Below are positions 28,218 to 37,466 of a stretch of DNA of 64,000 bases, in pieces. Source of the stretch: Azospirillum sp. TSO35-2 (lineage in GTDB: Bacteria; Pseudomonadota; Alphaproteobacteria; Azospirillales; Azospirillaceae); the NCBI RefSeq assembly GCF_003116095.1, contig NZ_LGRA01000018.1, positions 953,730 to 1,017,729 of the forward strand, read 5' to 3'. The translations under genes were made by a program, and so were the position numbers. The first letter of the stretch is position 1. Each line of letters opens with the position of its first letter. The notes under the pieces are model-generated. The model was not told where the DNA came from. It ran no database searches and saw only the letters and a program-made list of their open reading frames with translations.

Positions 28218-28784
28218 ATGTTGCAACACACCGCCGTCCGCCGCATTGCCGGGGCCGCCTTTGCCGGTTCTGTCCTCTCCGCCCTCGCCGCGTCCGCCGT
28301 CCTGAGCGGCCTGCTGGCGGCGCCCGCCGCCGCAGCCGACCCGCGCCATCTCGGCACCTTCAAGGACTGGAACGCGTTCGCCTTCGAGGAGAACGGCCGC
28401 AAGGTCTGCTACATGTCGAGCCAGCCCAAGAAGTCGGACCCGGCCAAGGCCAAGCGCGGCGACGTCTACGCGCTGGTCACGCACCGCCCGGCGGAAAAGA
28501 CGCTGGACGTCGTCAGCATCATCGTCGGCTATCCGTTCAAGAAGGGCAGCGACGGCGACGTCACCATCGACGGCAAGGCCTTCAAGCTGTTCACCGACGG
28601 CGAGACCGCCTGGGCCCGCGATCCGGAAACCGACCGTGCGGTCACCGCCGCCCTGCGCAACGGCAAGCAGATGGTGGTCAAGGGCGTGTCCGGCCGCGGC
28701 ACCAAGACGACCGACACCTACAGCCTGGACGGCGTCGGCCAAGCCTATGACGCGATCAACGAAGCCTGCGGCGTGAAGCGCTGA
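28218..28784 (+). CDS. IalB-like (invasion-associated locus B) periplasmic protein
   Basis: The 188-residue product has a long signal peptide ending near APAAAADP. The mature part fits the IalB family: FKDWNAFAFEENGRKVCYMSSQP near the start, and GKQMVVKGVSGRGTKTTDTYSL near the end. The family was named from a Bartonella invasion locus but is widespread in free-living alphaproteobacteria, where its role is unclear. The protein is probably periplasmic. It is divergent from the response regulator at 27970 and upstream of rlmN. Confidence 0.82.
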   Translation: MLQHTAVRRIAGAAFAGSVLSALAASAVLSGLLAAPAAAADPRHLGTFKDWNAFAFEENGRKVCYMSSQPKKSDPAKAKRGDVYALVTHRPAEKTLDVVSIIVGYPFKKGSDGDVTIDGKAFKLFTDGETAWARDPETDRAVTAALRNGKQMVVKGVSGRGTKTTDTYSLDGVGQAYDAINEACGVKR

Positions 28785-28835
28785 TCGTCACGGTTGGTCC
28801 GCCCGGCCTTCGGCCCGGCGGTCCGCCCAGCGATC

Positions 28836-28863
28836 CACTTGGTCTTTTTTCACTTGGTCTTTT
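28836..28863 (+). repeat. Short tandem duplication before rlmN
   Basis: CACTTGGTCTTTT occurs at 28836-28848 and again at 28851-28863, with a 15-base period. It lies directly upstream of the rlmN hairpin. It may be a recent slip duplication or a paired protein-binding site. Confidence 0.7.
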
Positions 28864-28871
28864 GACTCCGC

Positions 28872-28906
28872 GCGCTCATGGCCCTATGTAATCGGGCCAT
28901 GAGCGC
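28872..28906 (+). promoter_or_regulatory. Perfect hairpin covering the rlmN start codons
   Basis: GCGCTCATGGCCC (28872-28884) and GGGCCATGAGCGC (28894-28906) form a perfect 13-bp inverted repeat with a 9-base AT-rich loop. Each arm holds one in-frame ATG (28878 and 28899). In RNA both possible rlmN starts would be inside a very stable stem, which suggests control of translation. As DNA it could instead be an operator. Confidence 0.6.
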
Positions 28907-30068
28907 CTCCCATCATGCCTCCACCTTCGTGCTGCCGGCGACCGACGCCGACGGCCGCAAGAACCTTGTCGGCCTGTCCCGCGATGAGCTGGAAGCCGAG
29001 ATGCTGTCGGTCGGCCTGGAGAAATTCCGGGCGCGCCAGCTCTGGCACTGGATCTATCACCGCGGCTCCACCGATTTCGCCGAGATGACCACGCTGGCCA
29101 AGCCGGTGCGGGAAAAGCTGGCCGACCTCTACGTCGTGGCGCGGCCGACGGTGGTGACGGACCTGACATCGACGGACGGCACCCGCAAGTGGCTGCTGCG
29201 CATGCCCGACGGCCAGGATGTGGAAAGCGTCCACATCCCCGAGACGGACCGCGGCACGCTCTGCGTCTCCTCCCAGGTCGGCTGCACGCTGACCTGCCGT
29301 TTCTGCCACACCGGCACGCAGCGGCTGGTCCGCAACCTGGATTCGTCGGAAATCCTGGCGCAGGTCATGCTGGCCCGCGACATGCTGGGCGAATGGCCGG
29401 CGCCGCCCGACGGGCGCATGCTGTCCAACATCGTCATGATGGGCATGGGCGAACCGCTGTTCAATTACGAGAACGTCGCCAAGGCGCTGAAGATCGTGAT
29501 GGACGGCGACGGCATCTCGATCTCCAAGCGGCGCATCACGCTGTCGACCTCCGGCGTCGTGCCGATGATGGAGCGTTGCGGGCAGGAGCTGAACGTCAAC
29601 CTCGCGGTCAGCCTGCACGCCGTCACCGACGAGCTGCGCAACATCATCATGCCGATCAACCGCAAGTACCCGCTGCGGGAGCTGATCGACGCCTGCCGCA
29701 ATTACCCCGGCCTGTCCAACGCCCGCCGCATCACCTTCGAATACGTGATGCTGAAGGGCGTGAACGACACGCCGGCCGACGCCCGCGCGCTGGTCAAGCT
29801 GCTGGAGGGCGTGCCGGCCAAGATCAACCTGATCCCCTTCAACCCGTGGCCGGGCGCGCCGTACGAGCGCTCGACCGACCGGGCGATCCAGGTGTTCGGC
29901 GACATCGTCAACAACGCCGGCTACGCCAGCCCGGTCCGCACCCCGCGCGGCGAGGACATCATGGCGGCCTGCGGCCAGTTGAAGAGCGCCAGCCTGCGCC
30001 TGACCGCCGCCGAACGCGCCGCCATCGCCAACGTCATCGCGGAGAAGGACGCGGCGCTGGCCTCGTAG
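28899..30068 (+). CDS. rlmN: Dual-specificity RNA methyltransferase RlmN
   Basis: RlmN is a cytoplasmic radical-SAM enzyme that methylates C2 of adenosine 2503 in 23S rRNA and adenosine 37 in some tRNAs. The 389-residue product has the cluster motif [19 protein letters not shown] (CxxxCxxC), the [13 protein letters not shown] block, [16 protein letters not shown], and the ending [12 protein letters not shown] with the conserved methyl-carrying Cys. An ATG at 28878 would add seven residues. No clear SD precedes either start, and both lie in the hairpin at 28872-28906. It ends 7 bases from the convergent membrane-protein gene. Confidence 0.96.
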   Translation: MSASHHASTFVLPATDADGRKNLVGLSRDELEAEMLSVGLEKFRARQLWHWIYHRGSTDFAEMTTLAKPVREKLADLYVVARPTVVTDLTSTDGTRKWLLRMPDGQDVESVHIPETDRGTLCVSSQVGCTLTCRFCHTGTQRLVRNLDSSEILAQVMLARDMLGEWPAPPDGRMLSNIVMMGMGEPLFNYENVAKALKIVMDGDGISISKRRITLSTSGVVPMMERCGQELNVNLAVSLHAVTDELRNIIMPINRKYPLRELIDACRNYPGLSNARRITFEYVMLKGVNDTPADARALVKLLEGVPAKINLIPFNPWPGAPYERSTDRAIQVFGDIVNNAGYASPVRTPRGEDIMAACGQLKSASLRLTAAERAAIANVIAEKDAALAS

Positions 30069-30075
30069 GGCCCGG

Positions 30076-31791
30076 TCACTCCCGACGCCGGTAGACGCGC
30101 ATCCAGCCATGGTCGGAGACGTGGACCAACTCGTAGCCGGCGGCCAGCTGGTCGAGGGCGAGGTCGGCTCCGTCCATGGCGGCGCGCTCCGGCGTCAGCC
30201 CCCAGACCAGGACATAATCGACCTGGATGGCGCTGCGCGTCCCGGCCATCAGGAACTCGTCGGTCGGCGGCGTCTCGGGGTTCGCGCCGTTGCCGCGCAG
30301 GTGGACGTAGGGATCGGTGTCGCGCCGGTAGCGCACCGGAAAGTTCGGGGTCGACGCCTGATAGAGGTTCAGGTCGACCAGCGGACGGTTCACCACGAAG
30401 AGCGACTGCGGATGGCCGACGAAGTTCAGGCGAAAGCTGTCATGCGCCCCATCCGGGCTGGCCTTCCATCCGGTGAAATCGAGCAGCAGCATGGTCCGTC
30501 CCGGCTCCAGCCATTCGACGGCGCTGTCGAACTCGGCGACGTAGCGGCTGTTCCGGTGGTTGTGCTGCAGGTTGATGGCGAGCAGCCCGGCCGTCGCCAC
30601 CCCGGCGATCACGGTGGTCGCCCGGCGCAGGGCGGGCCAGTCGCTGACCAGCGCCAGCCAGAGCATCAGCACGAGATACGGAAAGATCTGGATGCGCTGC
30701 ACCGCCAGCCCGCCGCCCGACATGCTGTTGGGAATGGCGTAGCTGAACAGCAGCACCAGGAGCGCGCCCACCAGCATGCCGTCGAGGGGGGAGGCCGGGC
30801 CGGCCGGCGCCGGTGACCGCCCGCGGCGGCGGGCGATCAGCAGCGCCGGCGCCGCCACGATGGGCAGCAGCGCCACCGGGGTTGAGAACACCCCCTCCCA
30901 CCGCGTGTGCGACAGGATGACGTTGCCGTAGAGCAGCATCTTGGTCCGGTACCAGAGGTCCGGCCCGAACTCCACCTTCTGCCCGGTGTTGCGCAGGGCG
31001 AACAGCAGCGTCAGCACCACGATGGGCAGCATCGCCAGCGCAAAGGCGGCGAAGGGCACCCACAGCCGGCGGGCTGCGCCTCCGTCCACCCTCTGGCGCG
31101 GTTCGGCGCGCCGCAATCCCGATGACCCGGGGTGCCGGATCTCGCACCACAGCAGCCAGACGCCGAGTCCGCCCAGACACAGGCACAGCACAATGGCGGC
31201 GGTCAGGTGGGAGGCGTAGGTGATCAGTCCCAGCAGCGTCATCACCAGGGTGCGGGCCGGCGTCATCGCGGTCCAACGGCGCAGGGCATAGCCCAGGGCG
31301 ACGAACAGCCAGACCAGGCTGAAGATGAAGTTGTAAAGGCCGAGGTTGAGCGGCCAGGAGAACACGAAGGGCAGGGCGAACCAGGACAGCGGCGCGTTGC
31401 GCGGGTTGACCGCCGTCACCGCGTAGCGGAAGGCGTAGGGGAAGCCGATCACATAGCCGGTCAGCAGGATTTTCTCGGCCGTATAGGGATCGAACACCCG
31501 CAGCAGGCCGGCCAGGATCGGATAGATGAACCAGTTGGGTTCGGCCTGGATGTTGGGGGTGAAGTACTGCGACAGGATGGGATCGGCGGTGCCGGTCTCC
31601 AGCACCGTCAGCAGATGCGCCATCGCGACATGGACACCGCCGTCGGCGAAGCTGAGCTTCGGGATGCTCCACAGCGCCAGCACCAGGATCGACACCGCGC
31701 CGGCGAACAGGACACCCTCGCGCGACCGGCTGGGCGCCGCCCCCAGCGCGTTCGGGCCGAGGTCGAGGGTCGCGTCGGTCGGGTGCGCCAT
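30076..31791 (-). CDS. Polytopic membrane protein of unknown function (glycosyltransferase-C-like)
   Basis: The 571-residue protein has roughly ten hydrophobic segments between residues 25 and 440, then a soluble C-terminal part (about 440-571). The first loop contains FADGGVHVAMAHLL and EPNWFIYPILAGLL. The overall plan, with an early acidic loop after the first helix and a periplasmic C-terminal domain, is like GT-C membrane glycosyltransferases, but I cannot identify a family. ATG 31791 follows GGGAGAGGGAACT; the upstream frame to 32034 is Cys- and Arg-rich and unlikely to be coding. A pair of palindromic repeats lies upstream. Confidence 0.75.
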   Translation of the reverse strand: MAHPTDATLDLGPNALGAAPSRSREGVLFAGAVSILVLALWSIPKLSFADGGVHVAMAHLLTVLETGTADPILSQYFTPNIQAEPNWFIYPILAGLLRVFDPYTAEKILLTGYVIGFPYAFRYAVTAVNPRNAPLSWFALPFVFSWPLNLGLYNFIFSLVWLFVALGYALRRWTAMTPARTLVMTLLGLITYASHLTAAIVLCLCLGGLGVWLLWCEIRHPGSSGLRRAEPRQRVDGGAARRLWVPFAAFALAMLPIVVLTLLFALRNTGQKVEFGPDLWYRTKMLLYGNVILSHTRWEGVFSTPVALLPIVAAPALLIARRRGRSPAPAGPASPLDGMLVGALLVLLFSYAIPNSMSGGGLAVQRIQIFPYLVLMLWLALVSDWPALRRATTVIAGVATAGLLAINLQHNHRNSRYVAEFDSAVEWLEPGRTMLLLDFTGWKASPDGAHDSFRLNFVGHPQSLFVVNRPLVDLNLYQASTPNFPVRYRRDTDPYVHLRGNGANPETPPTDEFLMAGTRSAIQVDYVLVWGLTPERAAMDGADLALDQLAAGYELVHVSDHGWMRVYRRRE

Positions 31792-32157
31792 TCCAGTTCC
31801 CTCTCCCAGTCCGAGGCTTGCGGAAAACCAATGGAGGCCGGGCAATGGAAGCGCTCTCCGCAAGCAATGTCTACTGACCTTCCGTGCAGATGACAGTATC
31901 CACTGACCTTTCGGGCAGTGGAATGCACTGATATGTTCGGAAGGACTGGCGCAACCTGCGTCCTGTCTGGCAGTCGCTGGGCAGGGCGCAGCGACATGCC
32001 CGCCAGACGCCGGCGAACACTTGGAGCACCCCAATGGCGCCGGACCTGGGCGGTCGGAATGGGTAGGGCGGTGGCGGCCACCGCGGAATTGCGAACCTCC
32101 CCGCGCTGTGACAGGGTGGCGTCAACCGTTCCCGAACCAAAGCACCGCAGCCCCGGC
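31792..32157. other. Divergent intergenic region with paired palindromes
   Basis: This 366-base region separates the membrane protein gene (minus) from a small conserved gene (plus). It contains the two lux-box-like repeats at 31870-31918. Open frames across it have no recognisable features. Confidence 0.5.
31870..31918. repeat. Pair of imperfect palindromes, operator candidates
   Basis: Two 20-base sites at 31870-31889 and 31899-31918 share 17 positions, with core ACTGACCTTYCGKGCAG. The second (ACTGACCTTTCGGGCAGT) is an inverted repeat with ACTG-CC and GG-CAGT arms. Their starts are 29 bases apart, about three helical turns. They resemble LuxR-type boxes, but no luxR or luxI gene is in the window. 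Confidence 0.5.
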
Positions 32158-32424
32158 ATGCCCGCCCCGCCCATCGAGGATCTCATCGCCAAGGCGATCA
32201 AGGACGCCGACAAGTCCTTCTTCAACGAGGATTATGCCAAGCAGGCCCGTGCCGTGACCGCGGCGCTGAAGAAGGCGGGGTACGAGGTGGCGCCGGTCAA
32301 GCCGCCGCCCGGGCTGGTGGAATGGGCCAAGGACAACATTCCGTTCGGCCGCCTGCGCCCGGCGGAACTGATTACGCAGATGTACTCGATGATGGTGGAG
32401 AACGTGCGCCGCTTCGACAAGTAG
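32158..32424 (+). CDS. Small conserved-looking hypothetical protein
   Basis: An 88-residue, mostly helical, soluble protein without membrane segments. It starts MPAPPIEDLIAKAIKDADKS and has a PPPGLVEWAKDNIPFGRLRP centre. I do not recognise a family. The even codon use, sensible composition and position 274 bases before sdhC suggest a real gene. The upstream in-frame extension to 31918 is Arg/Cys-rich and crosses the palindromes, so ATG 32158 is preferred. Confidence 0.65.
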   Translation: MPAPPIEDLIAKAIKDADKSFFNEDYAKQARAVTAALKKAGYEVAPVKPPPGLVEWAKDNIPFGRLRPAELITQMYSMMVENVRRFDK

Positions 32425-32559
32425 CGGGACCGCAGGATCGGCCGCCGCCGCTGCCCACGGTTGCTGGTAATACCACGGAACCTGAAGGGCGTTTCTTTTC
32501 AGCCACTTCCCGCGCTGCGCCAAAATCGTCACACCAGCACTTTCGGCCACCCCCCGCCG

Positions 32560-32588
32560 TTGACTCGGCTGCTGCGGGAGCGTAATTC
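32560..32588 (+). promoter_or_regulatory. Candidate promoter of the sdh operon
   Basis: TTGACT (32560-32565) and TAATTC (32583-32588) are separated by 17 bases, with five and three matches to the -35 and -10 consensus. The site is 110 bases before the sdhC ATG in the only sizeable gap before the operon (32425-32698). Confidence 0.45.
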
Positions 32589-32698
32589 ATTGCGCCAACC
32601 AATAGGACGGAGAACCGTCCCAAAAGGGCACGCACCACCCAGCCGCCGCGGCAATCGTCATGTTGCGCCGCGCCCGGCCGCGAACAGAGGACGACGCA

Positions 32699-33088
32699 AT
32701 GGCAAACGGCAGCGGTCGGCCGCTCTCCCCGCATCTCCAAATCTACAAGTTCCAGTGGACCATGGCGCTGTCCATCACGCACCGCATTATGGGCGTGGGG
32801 CTGGCCGTGGGCACGCTTCTGCTGACCTGGTGGCTGGTTGCCGCCGCGGTGGGCCCGGACGCCTTCGCGCGGGCCCAGGGCTTCATCGGCTCGTTCTTCG
32901 GAATGCTGCTGATGTTCGGCTGGTCGATCGCGCTGTACTACCACCTGTGCAACGGCATCCGTCACCTGATCTGGGACACCGGCAAGTCGCTGGAACTGCC
33001 CGACGCCGAGCGTGGCGCCAAGATCGTGATCGTCGCCACGGCCGTCCTGACCGTGCTGACCTGGATCGTCGGCCTGGCCGTGTGGTGA
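32699..33088 (+). CDS. sdhC: Succinate dehydrogenase cytochrome b556 subunit
   Basis: The 129-residue membrane anchor has three helices and the family signature RPLSPHLQIYKFQWTMALSI followed by THRIMG, which carries conserved Ser and Arg residues of the quinone site. The heme-ligand His lies in the second helix (YYHLCNGIRHLIWD). Together with SdhD it anchors complex II and passes electrons from succinate to ubiquinone. ATG 32699 follows AGAGGACGACGCA. It is the first gene of sdhCDAB and lies 11 bases before sdhD. Confidence 0.95.
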   Translation: MANGSGRPLSPHLQIYKFQWTMALSITHRIMGVGLAVGTLLLTWWLVAAAVGPDAFARAQGFIGSFFGMLLMFGWSIALYYHLCNGIRHLIWDTGKSLELPDAERGAKIVIVATAVLTVLTWIVGLAVW

Positions 33089-33099
33089 GGAGAGAGAGC

Positions 33100-33495
33100 A
33101 TGGCGTCCAACAACAAGACCCTCCGCTCGCCGCTGGCCCACGCCCGCGGCCTGGGCTCGGCCAAGTACGGCACCGAGCATTGGTGGCACCAGCGCCTCAG
33201 CGCGCTGGCCCTGGTTCCGCTGACCGTCTGGTTCGTCTTCGGCGTCATCGGCCATCTGGGTGCCGGCCACGCCGCCTTCGTGGCCTGGATGAAGTCGCCC
33301 TTCTCGGCGGTCATGATGATCCTGACGGCGGCCGTCACCTTCCACCATGCCCAGGCGGGCATGCAGGTGGTGGTCGAGGATTACGTCCATGTCGAATGGC
33401 AGAAGCTGGCGCTGATCATCGCCATCAAGTTCCTGTCCTTCGCGCTGGCGGCGGCCTGCGTGCTCGCCGTCGTGAAGATTTTCATCGGAGCCTGA
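33100..33495 (+). CDS. sdhD: Succinate dehydrogenase membrane anchor subunit
   Basis: A 131-residue protein with three membrane helices. The N-terminal SPLAHARGLGSAKYGTEHWW with HQRLSALALVPL and the heme-binding region FHHAQAGMQVVVEDYVH are typical of SdhD. It pairs with SdhC to hold heme b and the quinone site. A strong AGGAGAGAGAG ribosome site precedes ATG 33100. sdhA follows 6 bases after its stop. Confidence 0.95.
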   Translation: MASNNKTLRSPLAHARGLGSAKYGTEHWWHQRLSALALVPLTVWFVFGVIGHLGAGHAAFVAWMKSPFSAVMMILTAAVTFHHAQAGMQVVVEDYVHVEWQKLALIIAIKFLSFALAAACVLAVVKIFIGA

Positions 33496-33501
33496 CCGAC
33501 C

Positions 33502-35286
33502 ATGGCGACCGCTTACAACATCATCGACCACACCTATGACGTCGTCGTCGTCGGCGCCGGCGGCGCCGGTCTGCGCGCCACCTTCGGCATGGCCGAAAAG
33601 GGCCTGAAGACCGCCTGCATCACCAAGGTGTTCCCGACCCGCAGCCACACCGTGGCGGCGCAGGGCGGCATCTCGGCCGCGCTCGGCAACATGGGCGAGG
33701 ACGACTGGCGCTACCACATGTACGACACCGTCAAGGGGTCGGACTGGCTGGGCGACCAGGACGCCATCGAGTACATGTGCCGCGAGGCGATCCCGGCGAT
33801 CATCGAGCTGGAGCACTACGGCGTTCCGTTCTCGCGCACGCCCGAAGGCAAGATCTACCAGCGCGCCTTCGGCGGCATGACCGCGCAGTACGGCAAGACC
33901 CAGGCCTACCGGACCTGCGCCGCCGCCGACCGCACCGGCCACGCCATCCTGCACACGCTCTACCAGCAGTCGCTGAAGCACGAGGCGGAGTTCTTCGTCG
34001 AGTACTTCGCGCTCGACCTCATCATGGAGGACGGCGTCTGCAAGGGCGTGCTGGCCTGGAACCTGGACGACGGCACGCTGCACCGCTTCCGCGGCCAGCT
34101 GGTCGTGCTGGCGACCGGCGGCTACGGCCGCGCCTACTTCTCGGCGACCTCGGCCCACACCTGCACCGGCGACGGCGGCGGCATGGTCCTGCGCGCCGGC
34201 CTGCCGCTGCAGGACATGGAGTTCGTGCAGTTCCACCCGACCGGCATCTACGGCTCCGGCTGCCTCATCACCGAGGGCGTGCGCGGCGAGGGTGGCTACC
34301 TGACCAACTCCAACGGCGAGCGCTTCATGGAGCGCTACGCCCCGTCGGCCAAGGATCTGGCGTCGCGCGACGTCGTGTCCCGCTCGATGACCATCGAGAT
34401 CCGCGAAGGCCGCGGCGTGGGTGAGCACAAGGACCACATCCACCTGCACCTGGAGCACCTGCCGCCGGAGATCATCCACCAGCGCCTGCCCGGCATCGCC
34501 GAGACGGCCAAGATCTTCGCGAACGTGGACGTCACCAAGGAGCCGATCCCGGTTCTGCCGACCGTCCACTACAACATGGGCGGCATCCCGACCAACTTCC
34601 GCTGCGAAGTGGTGTCGCCGACCGCCGACAACCCCGACCAGGTCGTCCCCGGCCTGATGGCGATCGGCGAGGCGGCCTGCGTGTCGGTCCACGGCGCCAA
34701 CCGCCTGGGCTCCAACTCGCTGCTCGACCTCGTGGTGTTCGGCCGCTCGGCCGCCATCCGCGCCGCCGAGATCGTCGAGCCGGGCAAGGCCCCGTCGGTC
34801 AAGGACAGCAGCACCGACAAGGCGCTGGAGCGGTTCGACCGCATCCGCAACGCCAAGGGCTCGATCAAGTCGGCCGACCTGCGGCTGGAGATGCAGCGGA
34901 CGATGCAGAACAACTGCGCCGTCTTCCGCACCGGCGAGGTCCTGGACGAGGGCGTGAAGAAGATCGACGCCGTCTTCGCCAAGAAGGGCGAGATGGCGAT
35001 CTCCGACCGCTCGCTGGTCTGGAACTCCGATCTGGTCGAGGCGCTGGAGCTGGACAACCTGCTGGGGCAGGCGGTCGCCACGCTGCATTCGGCGCAGAAC
35101 CGTCCGGAGAGCCGCGGCGCCCACGCGCGTGAGGATTATCCGAACCGCGACGACGAGAGCTGGATGAAGCACACCGTCATCTGGGTCGGGGACAATGGCG
35201 AGACCCGGATCGATTACCGCCCGGTCCACATGTACACCCTGACCGACGAAGTCGACGTCTTCCCGCCGAAGGCCCGCGTCTACTAA
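33502..35286 (+). CDS. sdhA: Succinate dehydrogenase flavoprotein subunit
   Basis: The 594-residue catalytic subunit oxidises succinate to fumarate in the TCA cycle. Visible parts are the dinucleotide fold [19 protein letters not shown], the covalent FAD site [19 protein letters not shown] with its His, the active-site region [13 protein letters not shown], and [15 protein letters not shown] with catalytic Arg. The C-terminal [19 protein letters not shown] completes the family length. It sits in the middle of sdhCDAB, on the cytoplasmic side of the membrane. Confidence 0.99.
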   Translation: MATAYNIIDHTYDVVVVGAGGAGLRATFGMAEKGLKTACITKVFPTRSHTVAAQGGISAALGNMGEDDWRYHMYDTVKGSDWLGDQDAIEYMCREAIPAIIELEHYGVPFSRTPEGKIYQRAFGGMTAQYGKTQAYRTCAAADRTGHAILHTLYQQSLKHEAEFFVEYFALDLIMEDGVCKGVLAWNLDDGTLHRFRGQLVVLATGGYGRAYFSATSAHTCTGDGGGMVLRAGLPLQDMEFVQFHPTGIYGSGCLITEGVRGEGGYLTNSNGERFMERYAPSAKDLASRDVVSRSMTIEIREGRGVGEHKDHIHLHLEHLPPEIIHQRLPGIAETAKIFANVDVTKEPIPVLPTVHYNMGGIPTNFRCEVVSPTADNPDQVVPGLMAIGEAACVSVHGANRLGSNSLLDLVVFGRSAAIRAAEIVEPGKAPSVKDSSTDKALERFDRIRNAKGSIKSADLRLEMQRTMQNNCAVFRTGEVLDEGVKKIDAVFAKKGEMAISDRSLVWNSDLVEALELDNLLGQAVATLHSAQNRPESRGAHAREDYPNRDDESWMKHTVIWVGDNGETRIDYRPVHMYTLTDEVDVFPPKARVY

Positions 35287-35327
35287 GGCCCGCCGGATAG
35301 ACCAGCCGGATAGCAAGGATATCAGCC

Positions 35328-36104
35328 ATGGTTGAATTCAACCTGCCAGCCAACTCCAAGGTCGGCGTCGGCAAGACCGTCAACGTCGCGAACGGCGCCA
35401 AGCGGGCCAAGAGCTTCAAGATCTACCGCTGGAGCCCCGAGGACGGCCAGAACCCGCGGGTCGACACCTATGTCGTCGACCTCGACAAGTTCGGGCCGAT
35501 GATCCTGGACGCGATCATCTACATCAAGAACCAGGTCGACAGCACGCTGACCTTCCGGCGCTCCTGCCGCGAGGGCATCTGCGGCTCGTGCGCGATGAAC
35601 ATCGACGGCACGAACACGCTGGCCTGCCTGAAGGCGATCGACGAGGTTCCGGGCGACGTCAAGATCTACCCGCTGCCGCACATGCCGGTGGTGAAGGATC
35701 TGGTCCCCGACCTGAACCACGTCTACGCGCAGCTCGCCTCGATCAAGCCGTGGCTGCAGACCCAGTCGCCGGCCCCCAGCCGCGAACGCCTGCAGTCGCC
35801 GGAGGACCGCGCCAAGCTGGACGGCCTCTACGAGTGCATCCTGTGCTTCTGCTGCTCGACCTCCTGCCCCAGCTACTGGTGGAACGGCGACCGTTACCTC
35901 GGTCCGTCGATCCTGCTCCAGGCCTACCGCTGGATCGTCGACAGCCGCGACGAGATGACGGGCGAGCGCCTCGACAACCTCGAGGACCCGTTCCGCCTGT
36001 ACCGCTGCCACACCATCATGAACTGCACCAAGGCGTGCCCGAAGGGTCTGAACCCCGCCAAGGCCATCGCCGAGATCAAGAAGCTGATGGTCGTGCGCCG
36101 CTGA
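35328..36104 (+). CDS. sdhB: Succinate dehydrogenase iron-sulfur subunit
   Basis: The 258-residue protein carries three clusters. [15 protein letters not shown] with the later ACL holds the [2Fe-2S] centre, [16 protein letters not shown] and its flanks the [4Fe-4S], and [17 protein letters not shown] the [3Fe-4S]. It transfers electrons from SdhA to the quinone site. It starts 41 bases after sdhA, and the operon ends in a strong hairpin at 36137-36160. Confidence 0.99.
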   Translation: MVEFNLPANSKVGVGKTVNVANGAKRAKSFKIYRWSPEDGQNPRVDTYVVDLDKFGPMILDAIIYIKNQVDSTLTFRRSCREGICGSCAMNIDGTNTLACLKAIDEVPGDVKIYPLPHMPVVKDLVPDLNHVYAQLASIKPWLQTQSPAPSRERLQSPEDRAKLDGLYECILCFCCSTSCPSYWWNGDRYLGPSILLQAYRWIVDSRDEMTGERLDNLEDPFRLYRCHTIMNCTKACPKGLNPAKAIAEIKKLMVVRR

Positions 36105-36136
36105 TCGCAGCCGTCGCGTTCGTCGTTGCCACAGGC

Positions 36137-36170
36137 GAGGCGCCCCCACCGGGGCGCCTCGTTTGCGTTT
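36137..36170 (+). terminator. Terminator of sdhCDAB
   Basis: GAGGCGCCCC (36137-36146) and GGGGCGCCTC (36151-36160) form a perfect 10-bp stem with a 4-base loop, followed by GTTTGCGTTT. It also separates sdhB from the small convergent gene at 36183. Confidence 0.85.
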
Positions 36171-36182
36171 GGGCGGGTGCTA

Positions 36183-36383
36183 TCAAACGAAGTCCGGGTT
36201 GATCGGCTGCGACGGCGGCAAATCGCCGCCGGGGACCGGTGCGTCGGTGGTGCCGGGGCCGCCCGGGTCGGGCAGGTCGGGGTTGTCGGTGATCGGCACG
36301 TCGACGACCGGGACATCCTCGTGCGGGCGCGGTTGAGGGTTCGGTGGGGCGGCGTTCAGGCCGGCGCTGTCGGTGATGGGCAT
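36183..36383 (-). CDS. Small Pro/Asp-rich protein
   Basis: A 66-residue, low-complexity, acidic protein made of short repeats such as VDVPITDNPDLPDP, with about a third Pro and no Cys or membrane segment. It has no family I recognise and is likely disordered. The reason to call it is the excellent ribosome site AGAGGAG placed 7 bases before ATG 36383, with a short intergenic region beyond it. It is convergent with sdhB. Confidence 0.6.
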   Translation of the reverse strand: MPITDSAGLNAAPPNPQPRPHEDVPVVDVPITDNPDLPDPGGPGTTDAPVPGGDLPPSQPINPDFV

Positions 36384-36617
36384 CGGTCGCTCCTCTGTGA
36401 TGGTCTTGCGGTCTTCCCCCACATCAACGGTCCAACCCGCAAAGCGCTCCCGTCTTGTGCAGCGTTCACTTGTGCGGCGGTTGACCGATGGCGACGAGGG
36501 GGTATGCTTTCCGGAGGCCGGGATCGAAAACGACGTAGCACGGGCGGCGCGCTCCGGCGGCGCCCGACCGATCGGCTCAACCAATCGGCACAGTCTCAGA
36601 CGAGGGAAGGACGTATC

Positions 36618-37466
36618 ATGGGCGGCATGGCAGGGCAGGCGTGGAGCTGGATCCAGGGCGAGTGGGTGGAGGGCAACCCCCCGATCGTCGGACCGCTGTC
36701 GCACACGCTGTGGCTCTCTTCGACGGTCTTCGACGGCGCGCGCGCCTTCCAGGGCGTGGCCCCCGACCTCGACCAGCATTGCGCCCGCGCCATCCGCTCG
36801 GCCCAGGTCATGGGGCTGGAGCCGATGGTGACCGCCGGCGAGATCGAGGAGCTGTGCTGGGACGGCATCCGCCGCTTCTCCAAGGACGCCGAGCTTTACA
36901 TCCGCCCGATGTTCTACGCCGAGGACGGCTTCGTCGCCCCGGCGCCGGAGACGACGCGCTTCGTCCTGTCGGTCTACGAGGACCCGCTGCCCAAGCCGAC
37001 CGGCTTTGCCGCCTGCATCTCCACCCGCCGCCGGCCGATCCCGACCATGGCCCCGACCGAGGCCAAGGCCGCCTGCCTCTACCCCAACGCCGGGCTGGCG
37101 CTGACCGAGGCGCGCAAGCGCGGCTTCCAGAACGCCATCATGCTGGACGTCATCGGCAACGTCGCCGAATTCGCCACTTCCAACCTGTTCATCGCCAAGG
37201 ACGGCGTGGTGCGGACGCCGGTGCCCAACGGCTGTTTCCTGAACGGCATCACCCGCCAGCGCATCATCGGCCTGCTGCGCAACGACGGCGTCACGGTGGA
37301 GGAATGCACCCTGACCCCGCAGGACGTGCTGGACGCCGACGAGGTCTTCTCCACCGGCAACCACGCCAAATGCGTGCCGGTCACCAAGGTGGAGGACCGC
37401 AGCTTCGCCGCCGGCCCCTGCTTCGAGCGGGCGCGGGCGCTCTATTGGGAATACGCGTTCCGCTGA
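36618..37466 (+). CDS. ilvE: Branched-chain amino acid aminotransferase (class IV)
   Basis: The 282-residue PLP enzyme is of fold type IV. Landmarks are the N-terminal FDGARAFQGVAPDLDQHCAR, YIRPMFY, the Lys-bearing EAKAACLYPNAGLALTEARK, and the cofactor-phosphate region NVAEFATSNLFI with NGITRQRII. It would transfer amino groups between glutamate and the branched-chain 2-keto acids, the last step in Leu, Ile and Val synthesis. ATG 36618 follows GGGAAGG. The longer upstream frame is not conserved. Another class IV aminotransferase activity cannot be excluded, but this subgroup is annotated as BCAT. Confidence 0.88.
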   Translation: MGGMAGQAWSWIQGEWVEGNPPIVGPLSHTLWLSSTVFDGARAFQGVAPDLDQHCARAIRSAQVMGLEPMVTAGEIEELCWDGIRRFSKDAELYIRPMFYAEDGFVAPAPETTRFVLSVYEDPLPKPTGFAACISTRRRPIPTMAPTEAKAACLYPNAGLALTEARKRGFQNAIMLDVIGNVAEFATSNLFIAKDGVVRTPVPNGCFLNGITRQRIIGLLRNDGVTVEECTLTPQDVLDADEVFSTGNHAKCVPVTKVEDRSFAAGPCFERARALYWEYAFR

